Below, in pieces: positions 27,930 to 37,464 of a stretch of DNA of 64,000 nt. Position 1 is the first letter of the stretch. The number at the start of each line of letters is the position of its first letter. The stretch lies in the NCBI GenBank assembly GCA_024123915.1, contig CP099650.1, positions 5,890,001 through 5,954,000 on the forward strand. The letters run 5' to 3'. The notes under the pieces were generated by a model that worked only from the letters and a program-made list of their open reading frames with translations, ran no database searches and was not told where the DNA came from. The DNA comes from Oxalobacteraceae bacterium OTU3CAMAD1. GTDB taxonomy: Bacteria; Pseudomonadota; Gammaproteobacteria; Burkholderiales; Burkholderiaceae_D. The position numbers and the translations under genes were made by a program.

Positions 27930-30527
27930 TCACGCAGCCTTCACGGATTCAAGGAAATCCTGGGCGAAGCGCTGCAGCACGCCGCCCGCCTCGTAGATCG
28001 ACACTTCCTCCGCCGTATCCAGACGGCAGATCACCGGCACCTCCACCTGCGCGCCGCTGAGGCGATTGATCACGAGGGTCAAGGTCGAACGCGGCGTGCG
28101 CGCGCCGATCACGTCATAGGTTTCGGTGCCGTCCAGCGCCAACGTCAAGCGGTTCACGCCGGGCATGAACTCCAGCGGCAGCACGCCCATGCCGACCAGA
28201 TTGGTGCGGTGGATGCGCTCGAAGCCCTCGGCCACGATCGCCTCCACGCCGGCCAGCCGCACGCCCTTCGCCGCCCAGTCGCGCGACGAGCCCTGGCCGT
28301 AGTCGGCGCCGGCGATGACGATCAGCGGCTGCTTGCGCTCCATATAGGTCTCGATGGCTTCCCACATGCGCGTGACGCGGCCTTCCGGCTCGATGCGGGC
28401 CAGCGAACCGGCCATCACCTTCCCGTCATGCCCGCGCACCATCTCGTTCTTCAGTGTCGGATTGGCGAAGGTCGCGCGCTGCGCGGTCAAGTGGTCGCCA
28501 CGGTGCGTGGCGTAGGAGTTGAAGTCCTCCTCCGGCAGGCCCATTTTCGCCAGGTACTCGCCGGCGGCGCTATCGAGCATGATGGCGTTCGACGGCGACA
28601 GATGGTCGGTGGTGATGTTATCGCCCAGCAGCGCCAGCGGACGCATGCCCTTCAGCGGACGGGCGCCGGCCAGCGCGCCTTCCCAGTATGGCGGGCGACG
28701 GATATACGTGGTCTGCGGACGCCAATCGTACAGCGGGCTCACTTTCAGGCCATCGTCCTCCTGCTTGGCGAACATCGGGATGTAGACCTTGCGGAACTGC
28801 TCCGGCTTGACGCTGGCGGCGACGATGCGGTCGATCTCCTCGTCCGAGGGCCAGATGTCCTTCAAAGTGACCGGCTGGCCATTGGCGTCGTGGCCCAGCA
28901 CATCCTTCTCGATATCGAAGCGGATGGTGCCGGCGATCGCGTACGCCACCACCAGCGGCGGCGACGCCAGGAAGGCCTGCTTCGCATACGGGTGGATGCG
29001 GCCGTCGAAATTGCGGTTGCCCGACAAAACGGCGGTGGCGTACAGGTCGCGCTCCACCACTTCCTTTTGTATGACCGGATCGAGCGCGCCGGACATGCCG
29101 TTGCACGACGTGCAGGCGTAGGCGACCACGCCGAAGCCCAGCTTCTCCAGCTCCGGCATCAGCCCCGCCTCCTCCAGATACAAGGTGACGGTCTTGGAGC
29201 CGGGAGCGAGCGAACTTTTCACCCATGGCTTGCGGGTCAGGCCGCGCGCGTTCGCGTTGCGCGCCAGCAGACCGGCGGCGATCATATTGCGCGGGTTGTT
29301 GGTGTTGGTGCAGCTGGTGATGGCGGCGATGATGCAGGCGCCGTCCGGCATCATGCCCGGTTCGTTCTCCACCACGCCGCTGATGCCGCGCGCGGCCAGT
29401 TCCGACGTCGGCACGCGGCTGTGCGGATTCGACGGACCGGCGATATTACGCACCACCGACGACAGGTCGAACGTCAATACGCGCTCGTATTCGGCGGTTT
29501 TCAGCGCATCGGCCCACAGGCCGGTTTCCTTCGCGTACAGCTCGACCAGTTTGACCAGTTCATCATCGCGGCCGGTCAGCTTCAGGTACTTGATGGTTTG
29601 CTCGTCGATGTAGAACATCGCGGCGGTGGAGCCGTACTCCGGCGCCATATTGGAGATGGTCGCGCGGTCGCCCAATGTCAGGTGGGCGGCGCCCTCGCCG
29701 AAGAACTCCAGGTACGACGACACGACCTTTTCCTTGCGCAGGAATTCGGTCAATGCCAGCACCGTATCGGTGGCGGTGATGCCTTCTTGCGGCTTGCCGG
29801 TCAGCTCGACGCCGATGATGTCGGGCAACCGCATCCAAGACGCCCGGCCCAGCATCACGCTCTCCGCTTCCAGTCCGCCGACGCCGATGGCGATGACGCC
29901 CAGCGCATCGACCATCGGCGTGTGCGAATCGGTGCCGACCAGCGTGTCGGGGAAGGCCACGCCGTCCACGGTTTGGATCACCGGCGACATGCGCTCCAGA
30001 TTGATCTGGTGCAGGATGCCGTTCCCCGGCGGGATAACGTCGACGTTCTTGAACGCTTTTTTGGTCCAGTTGATGAAATCGAAGCGGTCCTCGTTGCGGC
30101 GGTCCTCGATCACGCGGTTCTTGTCGAAGGCATCGGGATCGAAGCCGCCGCATTCGACGGCCAGCGAATGGTCGACCACCAATTGGGTCGGCACCACCGG
30201 ATTGACCAGCGCGGGATCGCCGCCTTGCAAAGAGATGGCGTCGCGCAGGCCGGCCAGGTCGACCAGCGCGGTCTGGCCGAGAATGTCGTGGCACACCACG
30301 CGCGCAGGGAACCACGGGAAATCCAGGTCGCGGCGGCGTTCGATGAACTGGCCGAGCGAGGCGTTCAAGGTCGCCGGATCGCAGCGGCGCACCAGATTCT
30401 CGGCCAGCACGCGGGATGTGTAAGGCAGTTTGGCCCAAGCGCCTGGCTGGATCGCGTCGACGGCGGCTCGCGCGTCGAAGTAGTCCAGCTGGGTGCCCGG
30501 CAAAGGTTTGCGGAATAAGGTATTCAT
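27930..30527 (-). CDS. acnD: 2-methylcitrate dehydratase, Fe-S dependent (AcnD)
   Basis: An 865-residue aconitase-family enzyme that dehydrates 2-methylcitrate. The [4Fe-4S] ligands are Cys in ITSCTNTNNP and the pair in ACTSCNGMSG. Substrate-binding blocks VGTDSHTPMVDALGVIAIGVGG and GADYGQGSSRDWAAKG are present. The length and its place between prpC and prpF identify AcnD rather than AcnA. The start ATG immediately follows the prpC stop with no gap. Confidence 0.96.
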   Translation of the reverse strand: MNTLFRKPLPGTQLDYFDARAAVDAIQPGAWAKLPYTSRVLAENLVRRCDPATLNASLGQFIERRRDLDFPWFPARVVCHDILGQTALVDLAGLRDAISLQGGDPALVNPVVPTQLVVDHSLAVECGGFDPDAFDKNRVIEDRRNEDRFDFINWTKKAFKNVDVIPPGNGILHQINLERMSPVIQTVDGVAFPDTLVGTDSHTPMVDALGVIAIGVGGLEAESVMLGRASWMRLPDIIGVELTGKPQEGITATDTVLALTEFLRKEKVVSSYLEFFGEGAAHLTLGDRATISNMAPEYGSTAAMFYIDEQTIKYLKLTGRDDELVKLVELYAKETGLWADALKTAEYERVLTFDLSSVVRNIAGPSNPHSRVPTSELAARGISGVVENEPGMMPDGACIIAAITSCTNTNNPRNMIAAGLLARNANARGLTRKPWVKSSLAPGSKTVTLYLEEAGLMPELEKLGFGVVAYACTSCNGMSGALDPVIQKEVVERDLYATAVLSGNRNFDGRIHPYAKQAFLASPPLVVAYAIAGTIRFDIEKDVLGHDANGQPVTLKDIWPSDEEIDRIVAASVKPEQFRKVYIPMFAKQEDDGLKVSPLYDWRPQTTYIRRPPYWEGALAGARPLKGMRPLALLGDNITTDHLSPSNAIMLDSAAGEYLAKMGLPEEDFNSYATHRGDHLTAQRATFANPTLKNEMVRGHDGKVMAGSLARIEPEGRVTRMWEAIETYMERKQPLIVIAGADYGQGSSRDWAAKGVRLAGVEAIVAEGFERIHRTNLVGMGVLPLEFMPGVNRLTLALDGTETYDVIGARTPRSTLTLVINRLSGAQVEVPVICRLDTAEEVSIYEAGGVLQRFAQDFLESVKAA

Positions 30528-31673
30528 TTATTTCCTGTCCTTGATCGGCACGAATTGCAGATCTTCCGGGCCGACGTAGTTCGCGCTCGGGCGAATGATC
30601 TTGTTGTCGATGCGCTGCTCGATGATATGCGCGGCCCAACCGGAAGTACGCGAGATGACGAACAACGGTGTAAACATCGCCGTCGGCACTCCCATCATGT
30701 GGTATGACACGGCCGAGAACCAGTCCAGGTTCGGGAACATCTTCTTGACTTCCCACATCACGGTCTCCAGGCGTTCGGCGATATCGAACATCTTCATCGA
30801 ACCGCCCTCGCGCGACAGCTTGCGCGCCACCTCCTTGATGACGACATTGCGCGGATCGGAGATCGTGTACACCGGATGGCCGAAGCCGATCACCACTTCC
30901 TTGTTGGCGACCCGGTTGCGGATGTCCGCTTCCGCTTCATCCGGATTCTCGTAGCGCTTCTGGATCTCGAACGCGAACTCATTGGCGCCGCCGTGTTTCG
31001 GGCCGCGCAGCGCGCCGATCGCGCCGGTGACGGCCGAGTGGATGTCCGACCCCGTGCCGGCGATGACGCGCCCGGCGAAGGTCGACGCGTTGAATTCGTG
31101 TTCCGCATACAGGATCAGCGACGTGTGCATCGCCTGCACCCAGCTGTCGGACGGCTTGAAGCCGTGCAGCAGATGCAGGAAGTGGCCGCCGATGGAATCG
31201 TCGTCGGTTTCCACGTCGATGCGCTTGCCATTGTGGCTGAAGTGATACCAGTACAGCAGCATCGAACCGAAGGACGCCATCAGGCGGTCGGCGATATCGC
31301 GCGCGCCCGGCACGTTGTGGTCGTCCTTCTCCGGCAGCACGCAACCCAGCACCGAGACGCCGGTGCGCATCACGTCCATCGGGTGCGCCGACGCCGGCAG
31401 CGCCTCCAGCGCCGACTTCAGCGCCTGCGGCAAGCCGCGCAGGGAGCGCAGCTTGGCCTTGTAGCCGCGCAGCTCGGCCTCGTTGGGCAGTTTTCCGTGC
31501 ACCAGCAGATAGGCGATTTCCTCGAACTCGCAGGAGTTGGCCACATCCAGGATGTCGTAGCCACGGTAATGCAGGTCGTTGCCGGTTTTGCCGACGGAGC
31601 ACAGCCCCGTGTTACCGGCGGTGACGCCCGACAGCGCAACGGATTTTTTTGGTTTGAAAGTGGTTTCGGTCAT
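30528..31673 (-). CDS. prpC: 2-methylcitrate synthase
   Basis: A 381-residue citrate-synthase-family enzyme that condenses propionyl-CoA with oxaloacetate. Visible blocks include [35 protein letters not shown], the active-site region [21 protein letters not shown] (His and Asn) and GFGHPVY. The ATG at 31673 is preceded by AGGAG at a good distance (CAGGAGACCAGACATG); longer readings upstream run into prpB and lack family similarity. It lies 13 bp after prpB. Confidence 0.96.
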   Translation of the reverse strand: MTETTFKPKKSVALSGVTAGNTGLCSVGKTGNDLHYRGYDILDVANSCEFEEIAYLLVHGKLPNEAELRGYKAKLRSLRGLPQALKSALEALPASAHPMDVMRTGVSVLGCVLPEKDDHNVPGARDIADRLMASFGSMLLYWYHFSHNGKRIDVETDDDSIGGHFLHLLHGFKPSDSWVQAMHTSLILYAEHEFNASTFAGRVIAGTGSDIHSAVTGAIGALRGPKHGGANEFAFEIQKRYENPDEAEADIRNRVANKEVVIGFGHPVYTISDPRNVVIKEVARKLSREGGSMKMFDIAERLETVMWEVKKMFPNLDWFSAVSYHMMGVPTAMFTPLFVISRTSGWAAHIIEQRIDNKIIRPSANYVGPEDLQFVPIKDRK

Positions 31674-31686
31674 GTCTGGTCTCCTG

Positions 31687-32598
31687 TTATTTTTTCTGTG
31701 TCCCGTTTTGAGCGGAATTTTGGGCCGCAAACAGGGCGTCGAGCTTTTGCTCGAAGCTGTGATAGTTGATGCGCTCATACAGCTCGGCGCGGGTCTGCAT
31801 GGTATCGACGACATTCTGCTGGGTGCCGTCGCGGCGGATCGCGCCGTAGACGTTTTCGGCGGCCTTGTTCATGGCGCGGAAAGCCGACAGCGGATACAAC
31901 ACCAGGCCGACATCGGCGCCGCGCAATTCGTCCACGGTGAACAGCGGCGTCGAACCGAATTCGGTGATGTTGGCCAGCACCGGCACCTTGACGGCGGCGG
32001 CGAACTGTTTGTACATATCGAGGCTGATCATCGCCTCCGGGAAGATCATGTCGGCGCCCGCTTCCACGCAGGCGACGGCGCGTTCGATGGCCGCGTCCAG
32101 TCCCTCGACCGCCAGCGCGTCGGTGCGCGCCATGATGACGAAATTATCGTCGGTGCGCGCGTCGACGGCGGCGCTGATGCGGTCGACCATCTCCTGCTTC
32201 GAGACGATCTCCTTGCCCGGACGATGGCCGCAACGTTTGGCGCCGACCTGGTCTTCGATATGCATCGCGGCGGCGCCGAACTTGATCATCGACTTGACGG
32301 TGCGCGCCACATTGAACGCGGACGCGCCGAAACCGGTATCCACGTCGACCAGCAGCGGCAGATCGCAAACATCGGTGATGCGGCGCACGTCGGTCAGCAC
32401 GTCGTCCAGGTTCGAGATGCCCAGGTCCGGCAGGCCGAGCGAACCCGCCGCCACGCCGCCGCCCGACAAATAAATCGCCTTGAAGCCGGCGCGTTTGGCC
32501 AGCAAGGCGTGATTGGCGTTGATCGCGCCGACCACCTGTAACGGGGATTCTTCCTGAACAGCTTTGCGGAAGGCGGCGCCTGCGGAATATTGACTCAT
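31687..32598 (-). CDS. prpB: 2-methylisocitrate lyase
   Basis: A 303-residue isocitrate-lyase-superfamily enzyme that cleaves 2-methylisocitrate to pyruvate and succinate. The active-site loop [12 protein letters not shown] and the metal-binding [18 protein letters not shown] are diagnostic. It is the first gene of the prp operon, 43 bp downstream of a sigma-54 promoter. Confidence 0.97.
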   Translation of the reverse strand: MSQYSAGAAFRKAVQEESPLQVVGAINANHALLAKRAGFKAIYLSGGGVAAGSLGLPDLGISNLDDVLTDVRRITDVCDLPLLVDVDTGFGASAFNVARTVKSMIKFGAAAMHIEDQVGAKRCGHRPGKEIVSKQEMVDRISAAVDARTDDNFVIMARTDALAVEGLDAAIERAVACVEAGADMIFPEAMISLDMYKQFAAAVKVPVLANITEFGSTPLFTVDELRGADVGLVLYPLSAFRAMNKAAENVYGAIRRDGTQQNVVDTMQTRAELYERINYHSFEQKLDALFAAQNSAQNGTQKK

Positions 32599-32640
32599 GT
32601 TTGTGACCTTTCAGGATTGCATTGAACTTGCAATGTTATT

Positions 32641-32655
32641 GCAAGGGGCATGCCA
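32641..32655 (-). promoter_or_regulatory. sigma-54 promoter of the prpBC-acnD-prpF operon
   Basis: On the minus strand TGGCATGCCCCTTGC matches the -24/-12 consensus TGGCAC-N5-TTGC except for one base and has exact spacing. Transcription would start near 32630, about 30 bp before the prpB ATG. The divergent prpR encodes a sigma-54 activator. Confidence 0.88.
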
Positions 32656-32697
32656 CCCGACTCTTTGATATAAATCAAATACTTAGCTTTCTCCGAC

Positions 32698-32733
32698 GTT
32701 TCATATTTGTTTCACGGTGAAACGTCGAAACAT
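32698..32733. promoter_or_regulatory. candidate PrpR operator (four GTTTCA/TGAAAC half sites)
   Basis: GTTTCAT (32698), GTTTCAC (32709), GTGAAAC (32717) and GAAACAT (32727) are arranged as two nested inverted repeats; the inner one, GTTTCAC-G-GTGAAAC, is a perfect 15-bp palindrome. It sits about 70-100 bp upstream of the sigma-54 start, the right place for an enhancer-binding protein, and just before prpR, so it may also serve autoregulation. Confidence 0.65.
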
Positions 32734-32763
32734 ATCATGCAACGATTGCGCTACAATTGGAAC

Positions 32764-34401
32764 ATGCGCCATTCCATGCCCCTTCCCTTCGATCCGGACG
32801 ATAAACCGGTCATCTGGACCGTATCGGTGTCGCGCCTCTACGATCTCTTCCGCGACATCACGCTCGAATACGACAACCTGGCCACGATCGAACCGATCAA
32901 CCTCGGTTTCGACGAGGCGGCGCGCCACATCCGCGAGCGCATGGCCACCGAGCGCTGCGACGCCGTCATCGCCGCCGGCTCCAACGCCGCGTATCTGAAA
33001 GGCCGCCTGTCGGTGCCGGTGGTGATCGCGAAATTCAGCGGCTTCGACGTGATGCAGGCGCTGGCCCGGGCGCGACGCGTATCGGACAGAATCGGGGTCA
33101 TCACGTATCAGGAGCGTTTGCCGGAACTGGCCGAATTCGCCGGCACCTTCGGCTTCGATGTAGCGCAGCGCACCTACGCCACGGAGGAAGACGCGCGGGC
33201 GCAGATCAACGATCTGAAAGCGGCCGGCATCAAGGCCATCGTCGGCGCGGGCCTGATCACCGACCTGGCCGAGGAAGCGGGACTGACGGGGGTATTCGTC
33301 TACTCCGCCGCCTCGATCCGCCACGCCTTCGACGACGCGCTGGAAATGGCGCGCCTGACGCAGCTGGAATCGAACCGCGCGCGCACGCGCGGCGCGGTGG
33401 TGACCGACACCCTGCGCGCCAGGCATGGCCTCAACGATCTGCGCGGCGAATCGCAGGCGATGGAGACGCTGCGGCAGTCCGTCGTGCTGTATGCGAAGTC
33501 GCCGGCCACTGTGCTGATCCAAGGTGAAACCGGCACCGGCAAGGAACTGGTGGCGCAAGCGATCCACCGCGAAAGCCCGCGCAGCCTGGGGCAGAACCGG
33601 CCCTTCGTCGCCGTCAACTGCGGCGCGATCGCCGAATCGCTGCTGGAATCCGAATTGTTCGGCCACGAGGAAGGCGCATTCACTGGCGCCCGGCGCGGCG
33701 GCCATGCCGGCCTGTTTGAAGCGGCCAATCGCGGCACGCTTTTCCTCGATGAAATCGGCGAGATGCCGCTGGCGCTGCAAACCCGCCTGCTGCGCGTGCT
33801 GGAGGAACGGGAAGTGGTGCGCGTTGGCGGCACGCGGCCGATTCCGGTCAATGTGCGCATTATCAGCGCCACCCACTGCGACCTGGAACAGCGCGTGCGC
33901 GAAGGCCGCTTCCGCGCCGACCTGTTTTACCGGTTGGCGGTGCTGCGGCTGTCGCTGCCGCCGCTACGCGCACGTACGGAAGACGTGATGACGCTGGCCG
34001 AGTGGTCCCTGAAGAACGCGATGGCATCGCTGGGCGCGCGCCCGCATCCGAATTTGCATGCGGAGATGAACGCCTGCGCACCGCTGCTGCGGCGCTACGA
34101 CTGGCCGGGGAATGTGCGCGAGCTGCGCAATCTGACGGAGCGCTTGGCCCTGTTTCTCGCCGCCGAGCCGCTGCAGGCGTTGACGCCGGCGTTTGTTCTC
34201 AGCGTGGCGCCGGAATTGGAAATGCCGACGACTCAAATCGAACAGGCCGCGCCGATAAAACCGACACGCGTCGAAAGCGCGACCGAAGTGCTGGCCCGCT
34301 TCGGCGGCCGGCGCGACGCCGCCGCCGATTATCTTGGCATCAGCCGCACCACGCTGTGGCGCCGGTTGCGCGACGAAACCGGTCACGTCGAATCGAATTG
34401 A
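32764..34401 (+). CDS. prpR: sigma-54-dependent regulator of propionate catabolism
   Basis: A 545-residue enhancer-binding protein. The N-terminal PrpR_N sensor domain (about 10-190: [18 protein letters not shown]) senses 2-methylcitrate in known homologues. The central AAA+ domain shows Walker [16 protein letters not shown], the sigma-54 contact GAFTGA and Walker [14 protein letters not shown]. The C-terminal Fis-type helix-turn-helix ends in [13 protein letters not shown]. The ATG at 32764 is chosen as nearest to the domain start; an ATG at 32737 is possible, and a TTG at 32707 is unlikely because it lies inside the operator-like repeats. Confidence 0.94.
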   Translation: MRHSMPLPFDPDDKPVIWTVSVSRLYDLFRDITLEYDNLATIEPINLGFDEAARHIRERMATERCDAVIAAGSNAAYLKGRLSVPVVIAKFSGFDVMQALARARRVSDRIGVITYQERLPELAEFAGTFGFDVAQRTYATEEDARAQINDLKAAGIKAIVGAGLITDLAEEAGLTGVFVYSAASIRHAFDDALEMARLTQLESNRARTRGAVVTDTLRARHGLNDLRGESQAMETLRQSVVLYAKSPATVLIQGETGTGKELVAQAIHRESPRSLGQNRPFVAVNCGAIAESLLESELFGHEEGAFTGARRGGHAGLFEAANRGTLFLDEIGEMPLALQTRLLRVLEEREVVRVGGTRPIPVNVRIISATHCDLEQRVREGRFRADLFYRLAVLRLSLPPLRARTEDVMTLAEWSLKNAMASLGARPHPNLHAEMNACAPLLRRYDWPGNVRELRNLTERLALFLAAEPLQALTPAFVLSVAPELEMPTTQIEQAAPIKPTRVESATEVLARFGGRRDAAADYLGISRTTLWRRLRDETGHVESN

Positions 34402-34509
34402 ACGCGAAACAGCGGAGCGCCGCTCATCCCGGCTGGGGACCGGTCATCACTTCGTCGGTTCCGATATCGCGAGACGCCATTAGGATAGCGGTACAGGAGG
34501 AATCAAACC

Positions 34510-35391
34510 ATGAAACGAAGCACGTTCACCCGTCTGTCCACCGCCATCACCCTCACTGCGGGCCTGCTGCTGTCGGCAACCGCCAGCGCCGCGCCCTCCG
34601 CCTTCCAGGTAAAAGTCACCGGCACCGGCGCGCCGCTTATCCTGATCCCCGGCCTGGCCTCGTCCGGCGAGGTATGGGACGGCACCGTGGCGCACTACTG
34701 CGGCGGCGGAAAATACCAATGCCACGTACTGACATTGGCCGGCTTCGCAGGCGTGCCCGCCATCGACGGCCCGCTGCTGCCGGCAGTCGAACAGCAACTG
34801 AGCGACTACATCTCCACCCAAAAATTCAAGAAACCAGTCATCATCGGCCATAGCCTCGGCGGCTTTCTCGGCCTGAAGCTTGCTGCCGACCATCCGGACC
34901 AGGTGGGCCGCCTGATAATCGTCGACTCCCTGCCCGCCCTGGGCGCCGCCCAAATGCCGAGCGCCACCAGCGCCCAGCTGAAGGAAATGGGCGAAGGCAT
35001 GCGCAGCAAGATGATGACGCAGGACGCCGCGACGGCCGCCGCCGGCCAACAACAAATGCTGCGCACGATGGTCACCAAACAGGAAGACATCGACCGCGTC
35101 GCGGCCTGGGGAAAACGTTCCGACCGCGTCACCGTCATCAATGCGATGGCCGACCTGATGTCGGATGACCTGCGCCAGGACGTCAGCCGCATCAAGGCGC
35201 CGACACTGGTGCTGGGCAGCTGGATCGCCTACAAGGACTACGGCATCAAACCGATGTTCGAACAGACGTACAAAACCCAGTACCAGCGGCTCGACGGCGT
35301 CAAGGTGGAACTGTCGGACAACGCCCGTCACTTCATCATGTACGACGATCCGGCCTGGATGTATGATCGGATCGACCAATTCCTGAACTAA
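34510..35391 (+). CDS. secreted alpha/beta hydrolase
   Basis: A 293-residue alpha/beta hydrolase with an N-terminal signal peptide (about 1-26, ending ASA-AP). The nucleophile elbow GHSLGG places the catalytic Ser at residue 115. The acid is probably in the APTLVLGSWIAYKD region and the catalytic His in DNARHFIMYDDP (about 277). LILIPGLASSGEVWDG near the start is the oxyanion-hole region. AGGAGG lies 10 nt before the ATG. It precedes a LytS kinase gene by only 7 bp, so all three genes to 37164 probably share a transcript. The substrate is unknown. Confidence 0.85.
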   Translation: MKRSTFTRLSTAITLTAGLLLSATASAAPSAFQVKVTGTGAPLILIPGLASSGEVWDGTVAHYCGGGKYQCHVLTLAGFAGVPAIDGPLLPAVEQQLSDYISTQKFKKPVIIGHSLGGFLGLKLAADHPDQVGRLIIVDSLPALGAAQMPSATSAQLKEMGEGMRSKMMTQDAATAAAGQQQMLRTMVTKQEDIDRVAAWGKRSDRVTVINAMADLMSDDLRQDVSRIKAPTLVLGSWIAYKDYGIKPMFEQTYKTQYQRLDGVKVELSDNARHFIMYDDPAWMYDRIDQFLN

Positions 35392-35398
35392 GCCGCAT

Positions 35399-36439
35399 AT
35401 GAAGAACGACCGCCCGCTGCTCGCCCGTTTCAACTGGTACTGGCTGCTGCAGCTGGTCGGCTGGAACGCCCTGCCGATCATGATGGTGTCCATGACGCCA
35501 TCCAGTCCGCGCCCATTGGCCATGCTGGCGGTAGGCTACTGGGGAGCGGTGGCGGGCCTGGCGATCTCCGACATCTGGCACCGGATGCTGAAGCGGCGCA
35601 TCCGCAGCGGCATCCGCATCAGCTGGAAAACCATCGCCGTGGCCATCCTGGTACTCGGCACCATCCATACTGGCGTTCAATACGTCGGCTTCCTGGTCAT
35701 CAAACCATTTGGCCCGGTGCGTGGTATCGGTTGGCTACCCGGCGCGCTGATTTCGTGGTGGACCATCCATCTGGTGTGGAACACCTGCTACATGTCGGTG
35801 CTGGCGGTGCGCCGCGCCAACCGGTTCGAAGCCGAAGCGTTGCGGCTGGAGATCAGCGCCAAGGACGCCGAACTGCGCGCCTTGCAGGCGCAGGTCAATC
35901 CGCATTTTTTCTTCAACAGCATGAACAGCGTGCGCGCGCTGATCTACGAAGACCAGAACGCGGCAGCGCAAATGGTCGATCAGCTGGCAAGCGTGATGCG
36001 CTATGCCCTGCAGTCGGGCCAGAACGACACGGTGCCGCTGTCGGCGGAAGTAGAAGCCGTGCAAGCCTACCTGGCGATCGAGAAAATCCGCTTCGAGGAA
36101 CGCATGCAGGTCAGTGTCGACATCGGCGTGGGACTGGAGCAGGTGCGCATCCCGCCGATGGCGCTGCAAACGCTGGTGGAGAACGCGGTCAAATACGGCG
36201 TCGAGGCCAGCCCCACCGGCAGCGAGATCAAGATACGTGCCTACCGCACCGGCGACGGCATGATTCACATCGAGATCGCCAACCTGGGCGCGATACTCCC
36301 CTTCGCCAACTCGACCAAGGTCGGCCTGGTCAACACCCGCAAACGACTGGCACTAGTACTGGGTTCCGGCGCCAATCTCGATTTGACGGAACACAGCGGC
36401 TGGGTGCGGGCGACAATGACCTTACCGGAGGCCGCGTGA
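35399..36439 (+). CDS. LytS-type sensor histidine kinase (second in window)
   Basis: A 346-residue inner-membrane kinase of the PF06580 class. About four membrane segments occupy residues 10-140 (LLQLVGWNALPIMMVS, LAMLAVGYWGAVAGLAI, IAVAILVLGTIHTGV, ALISWWTIHLVWNTCY). A short helix leads to QAQVNPHFFFNSMNS with phosphoacceptor His169. The ATPase domain shows TLVENAVKYGVEA and NTRKRL. It has almost no extracytoplasmic loop, so it probably senses through the membrane segments. Its stop overlaps the ATG of the response regulator by one base. Confidence 0.9.
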   Translation: MKNDRPLLARFNWYWLLQLVGWNALPIMMVSMTPSSPRPLAMLAVGYWGAVAGLAISDIWHRMLKRRIRSGIRISWKTIAVAILVLGTIHTGVQYVGFLVIKPFGPVRGIGWLPGALISWWTIHLVWNTCYMSVLAVRRANRFEAEALRLEISAKDAELRALQAQVNPHFFFNSMNSVRALIYEDQNAAAQMVDQLASVMRYALQSGQNDTVPLSAEVEAVQAYLAIEKIRFEERMQVSVDIGVGLEQVRIPPMALQTLVENAVKYGVEASPTGSEIKIRAYRTGDGMIHIEIANLGAILPFANSTKVGLVNTRKRLALVLGSGANLDLTEHSGWVRATMTLPEAA

Positions 36440-37164
36440 TGCGGGTGGTATTGATCGACGACGAGCGGCTGGCGCGCGCCGAATTGAGGCGCCTTCTGGC
36501 GGCGCATCCCGAAGTGGAGATCGTGGGAGAAGCCGTCAACGCGGCGGACGGCGTGCAACAGATCGCCGCGCTCAAACCCGACCTGGTTTTCCTGGATGTG
36601 CAAATGCCCGGCGGCAGCGGCTTCGATATGCTGGCGGCGCTGGACGAGCCCCCGGAGGTCATCTTCACGACCGCGTTCGACCAGTATGCGCTGCAAGCGT
36701 TCGAGGTCAACGCGCTGGACTATCTGCAAAAGCCGATCCAGGCGGCGCGCATGGCGGCCGCTTTGCAGCGTTGTGCGTTGAGGCTCCGGCGCACGCTGGA
36801 ATACTCGGCGGCGGCGAGCGCGCTCATGCCCACGGTGGCGAAAAAACTGTTCATCAAGGACGGCGAGCGATGCTGGTTCGTCAGCCTGCAGGACGTGCGG
36901 CTGTTCGAGTCGGAGGGCAATTACACGCGCGTGTACTTCGGCCAGCACAAGCCGCTGCTGCTGCGGTCCCTGAACCAGCTCGAAGAGCGGCTCGATCCGC
37001 AGCGCTTCTTCCGCGCCAGCCGCCGCCACATCGTCAACCTCGATGACATCGAGCAGGTGACGCCCAACGACGCCGGCGGGCTGGATCTGACATTGCGCGA
37101 AGGGTTGCGGATCGAGGTCTCGCGCCGGCGCGCGGCGCAGTTCAAGCTCCTCGCCAGCCTGTAG
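36439..37164 (+). CDS. LytTR-family response regulator (second in window)
   Basis: A 241-residue regulator from the ATG at 36439, which overlaps the kinase stop (TGATG). The receiver domain has Asp7/Asp8, phosphoacceptor Asp53 (FLDVQMPGG) and Lys near 101 (YLQKPIQ). The LytTR DNA-binding domain (about 135-241) carries VRLFESEGNYTRVYF and FFRASRRHIVNLDDI. It is the partner of the kinase just upstream. The 138 bp after its stop are AT-rich and lead into a short ORF with a good ribosome binding site. Confidence 0.93.
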   Translation: MRVVLIDDERLARAELRRLLAAHPEVEIVGEAVNAADGVQQIAALKPDLVFLDVQMPGGSGFDMLAALDEPPEVIFTTAFDQYALQAFEVNALDYLQKPIQAARMAAALQRCALRLRRTLEYSAAASALMPTVAKKLFIKDGERCWFVSLQDVRLFESEGNYTRVYFGQHKPLLLRSLNQLEERLDPQRFFRASRRHIVNLDDIEQVTPNDAGGLDLTLREGLRIEVSRRRAAQFKLLASL

Positions 37165-37302
37165 CCACCACAGGCCCCGCGCAGGTTCAATGACAGAGGT
37201 CATAAATAACCTGAATATCGAATATCGAAATTTAAAATTATATTTATATCTTGGGAACGGCTAGACTGCAGTTATCGCAAAAAGCCGTACAAAGGAGTTT
37301 AT

Positions 37303-37437
37303 ATGATTACCTACCCCGCCCCCCAGCAAGCCATCACAGCGCCGATGTCCAAAGCCATCGACTGGAAAGCCCTGATCCGCCGCGCGTTCGAGCTGGCAGG
37401 CGCGCCGTACGCCAACAGCCCGCACATGCCACTGTAA
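37303..37437 (+). CDS. possible 44-residue small protein
   Basis: An ATG at 37303 is preceded by AAAGGAG at 6 nt spacing and opens a 44-codon frame that begins MITYPAPQQAI and ends NSPHMPL. Codon use is GC-rich at third positions like the neighbours. The middle part (KAIDWKALIRRAFELAG) could form an amphipathic helix; there is no signal peptide, cysteine or double-glycine leader. An AT-rich upstream region (37200-37250) with a repeated AATATCG could hold its promoter. It lies between a LytTR regulator and the convergent permease. I do not recognise the family. Confidence 0.55.
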   Translation: MITYPAPQQAITAPMSKAIDWKALIRRAFELAGAPYANSPHMPL

Positions 37438-37464
37438 GCGGTCGACCGGCATCCAGCTGCGCAC

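Noticed and set aside
27921..30518. Long open frame opposite acnD, about as long as acnD itself
   Set aside because: Antisense frames free of stops are common in GC-rich genes with third-position bias; its protein is rich in Arg, His, Gln and Gly without domain similarity.
32707..32763. TTG at 32707 as start of prpR
   Set aside because: It lies within the operator-like half sites and adds residues outside the sensor domain.
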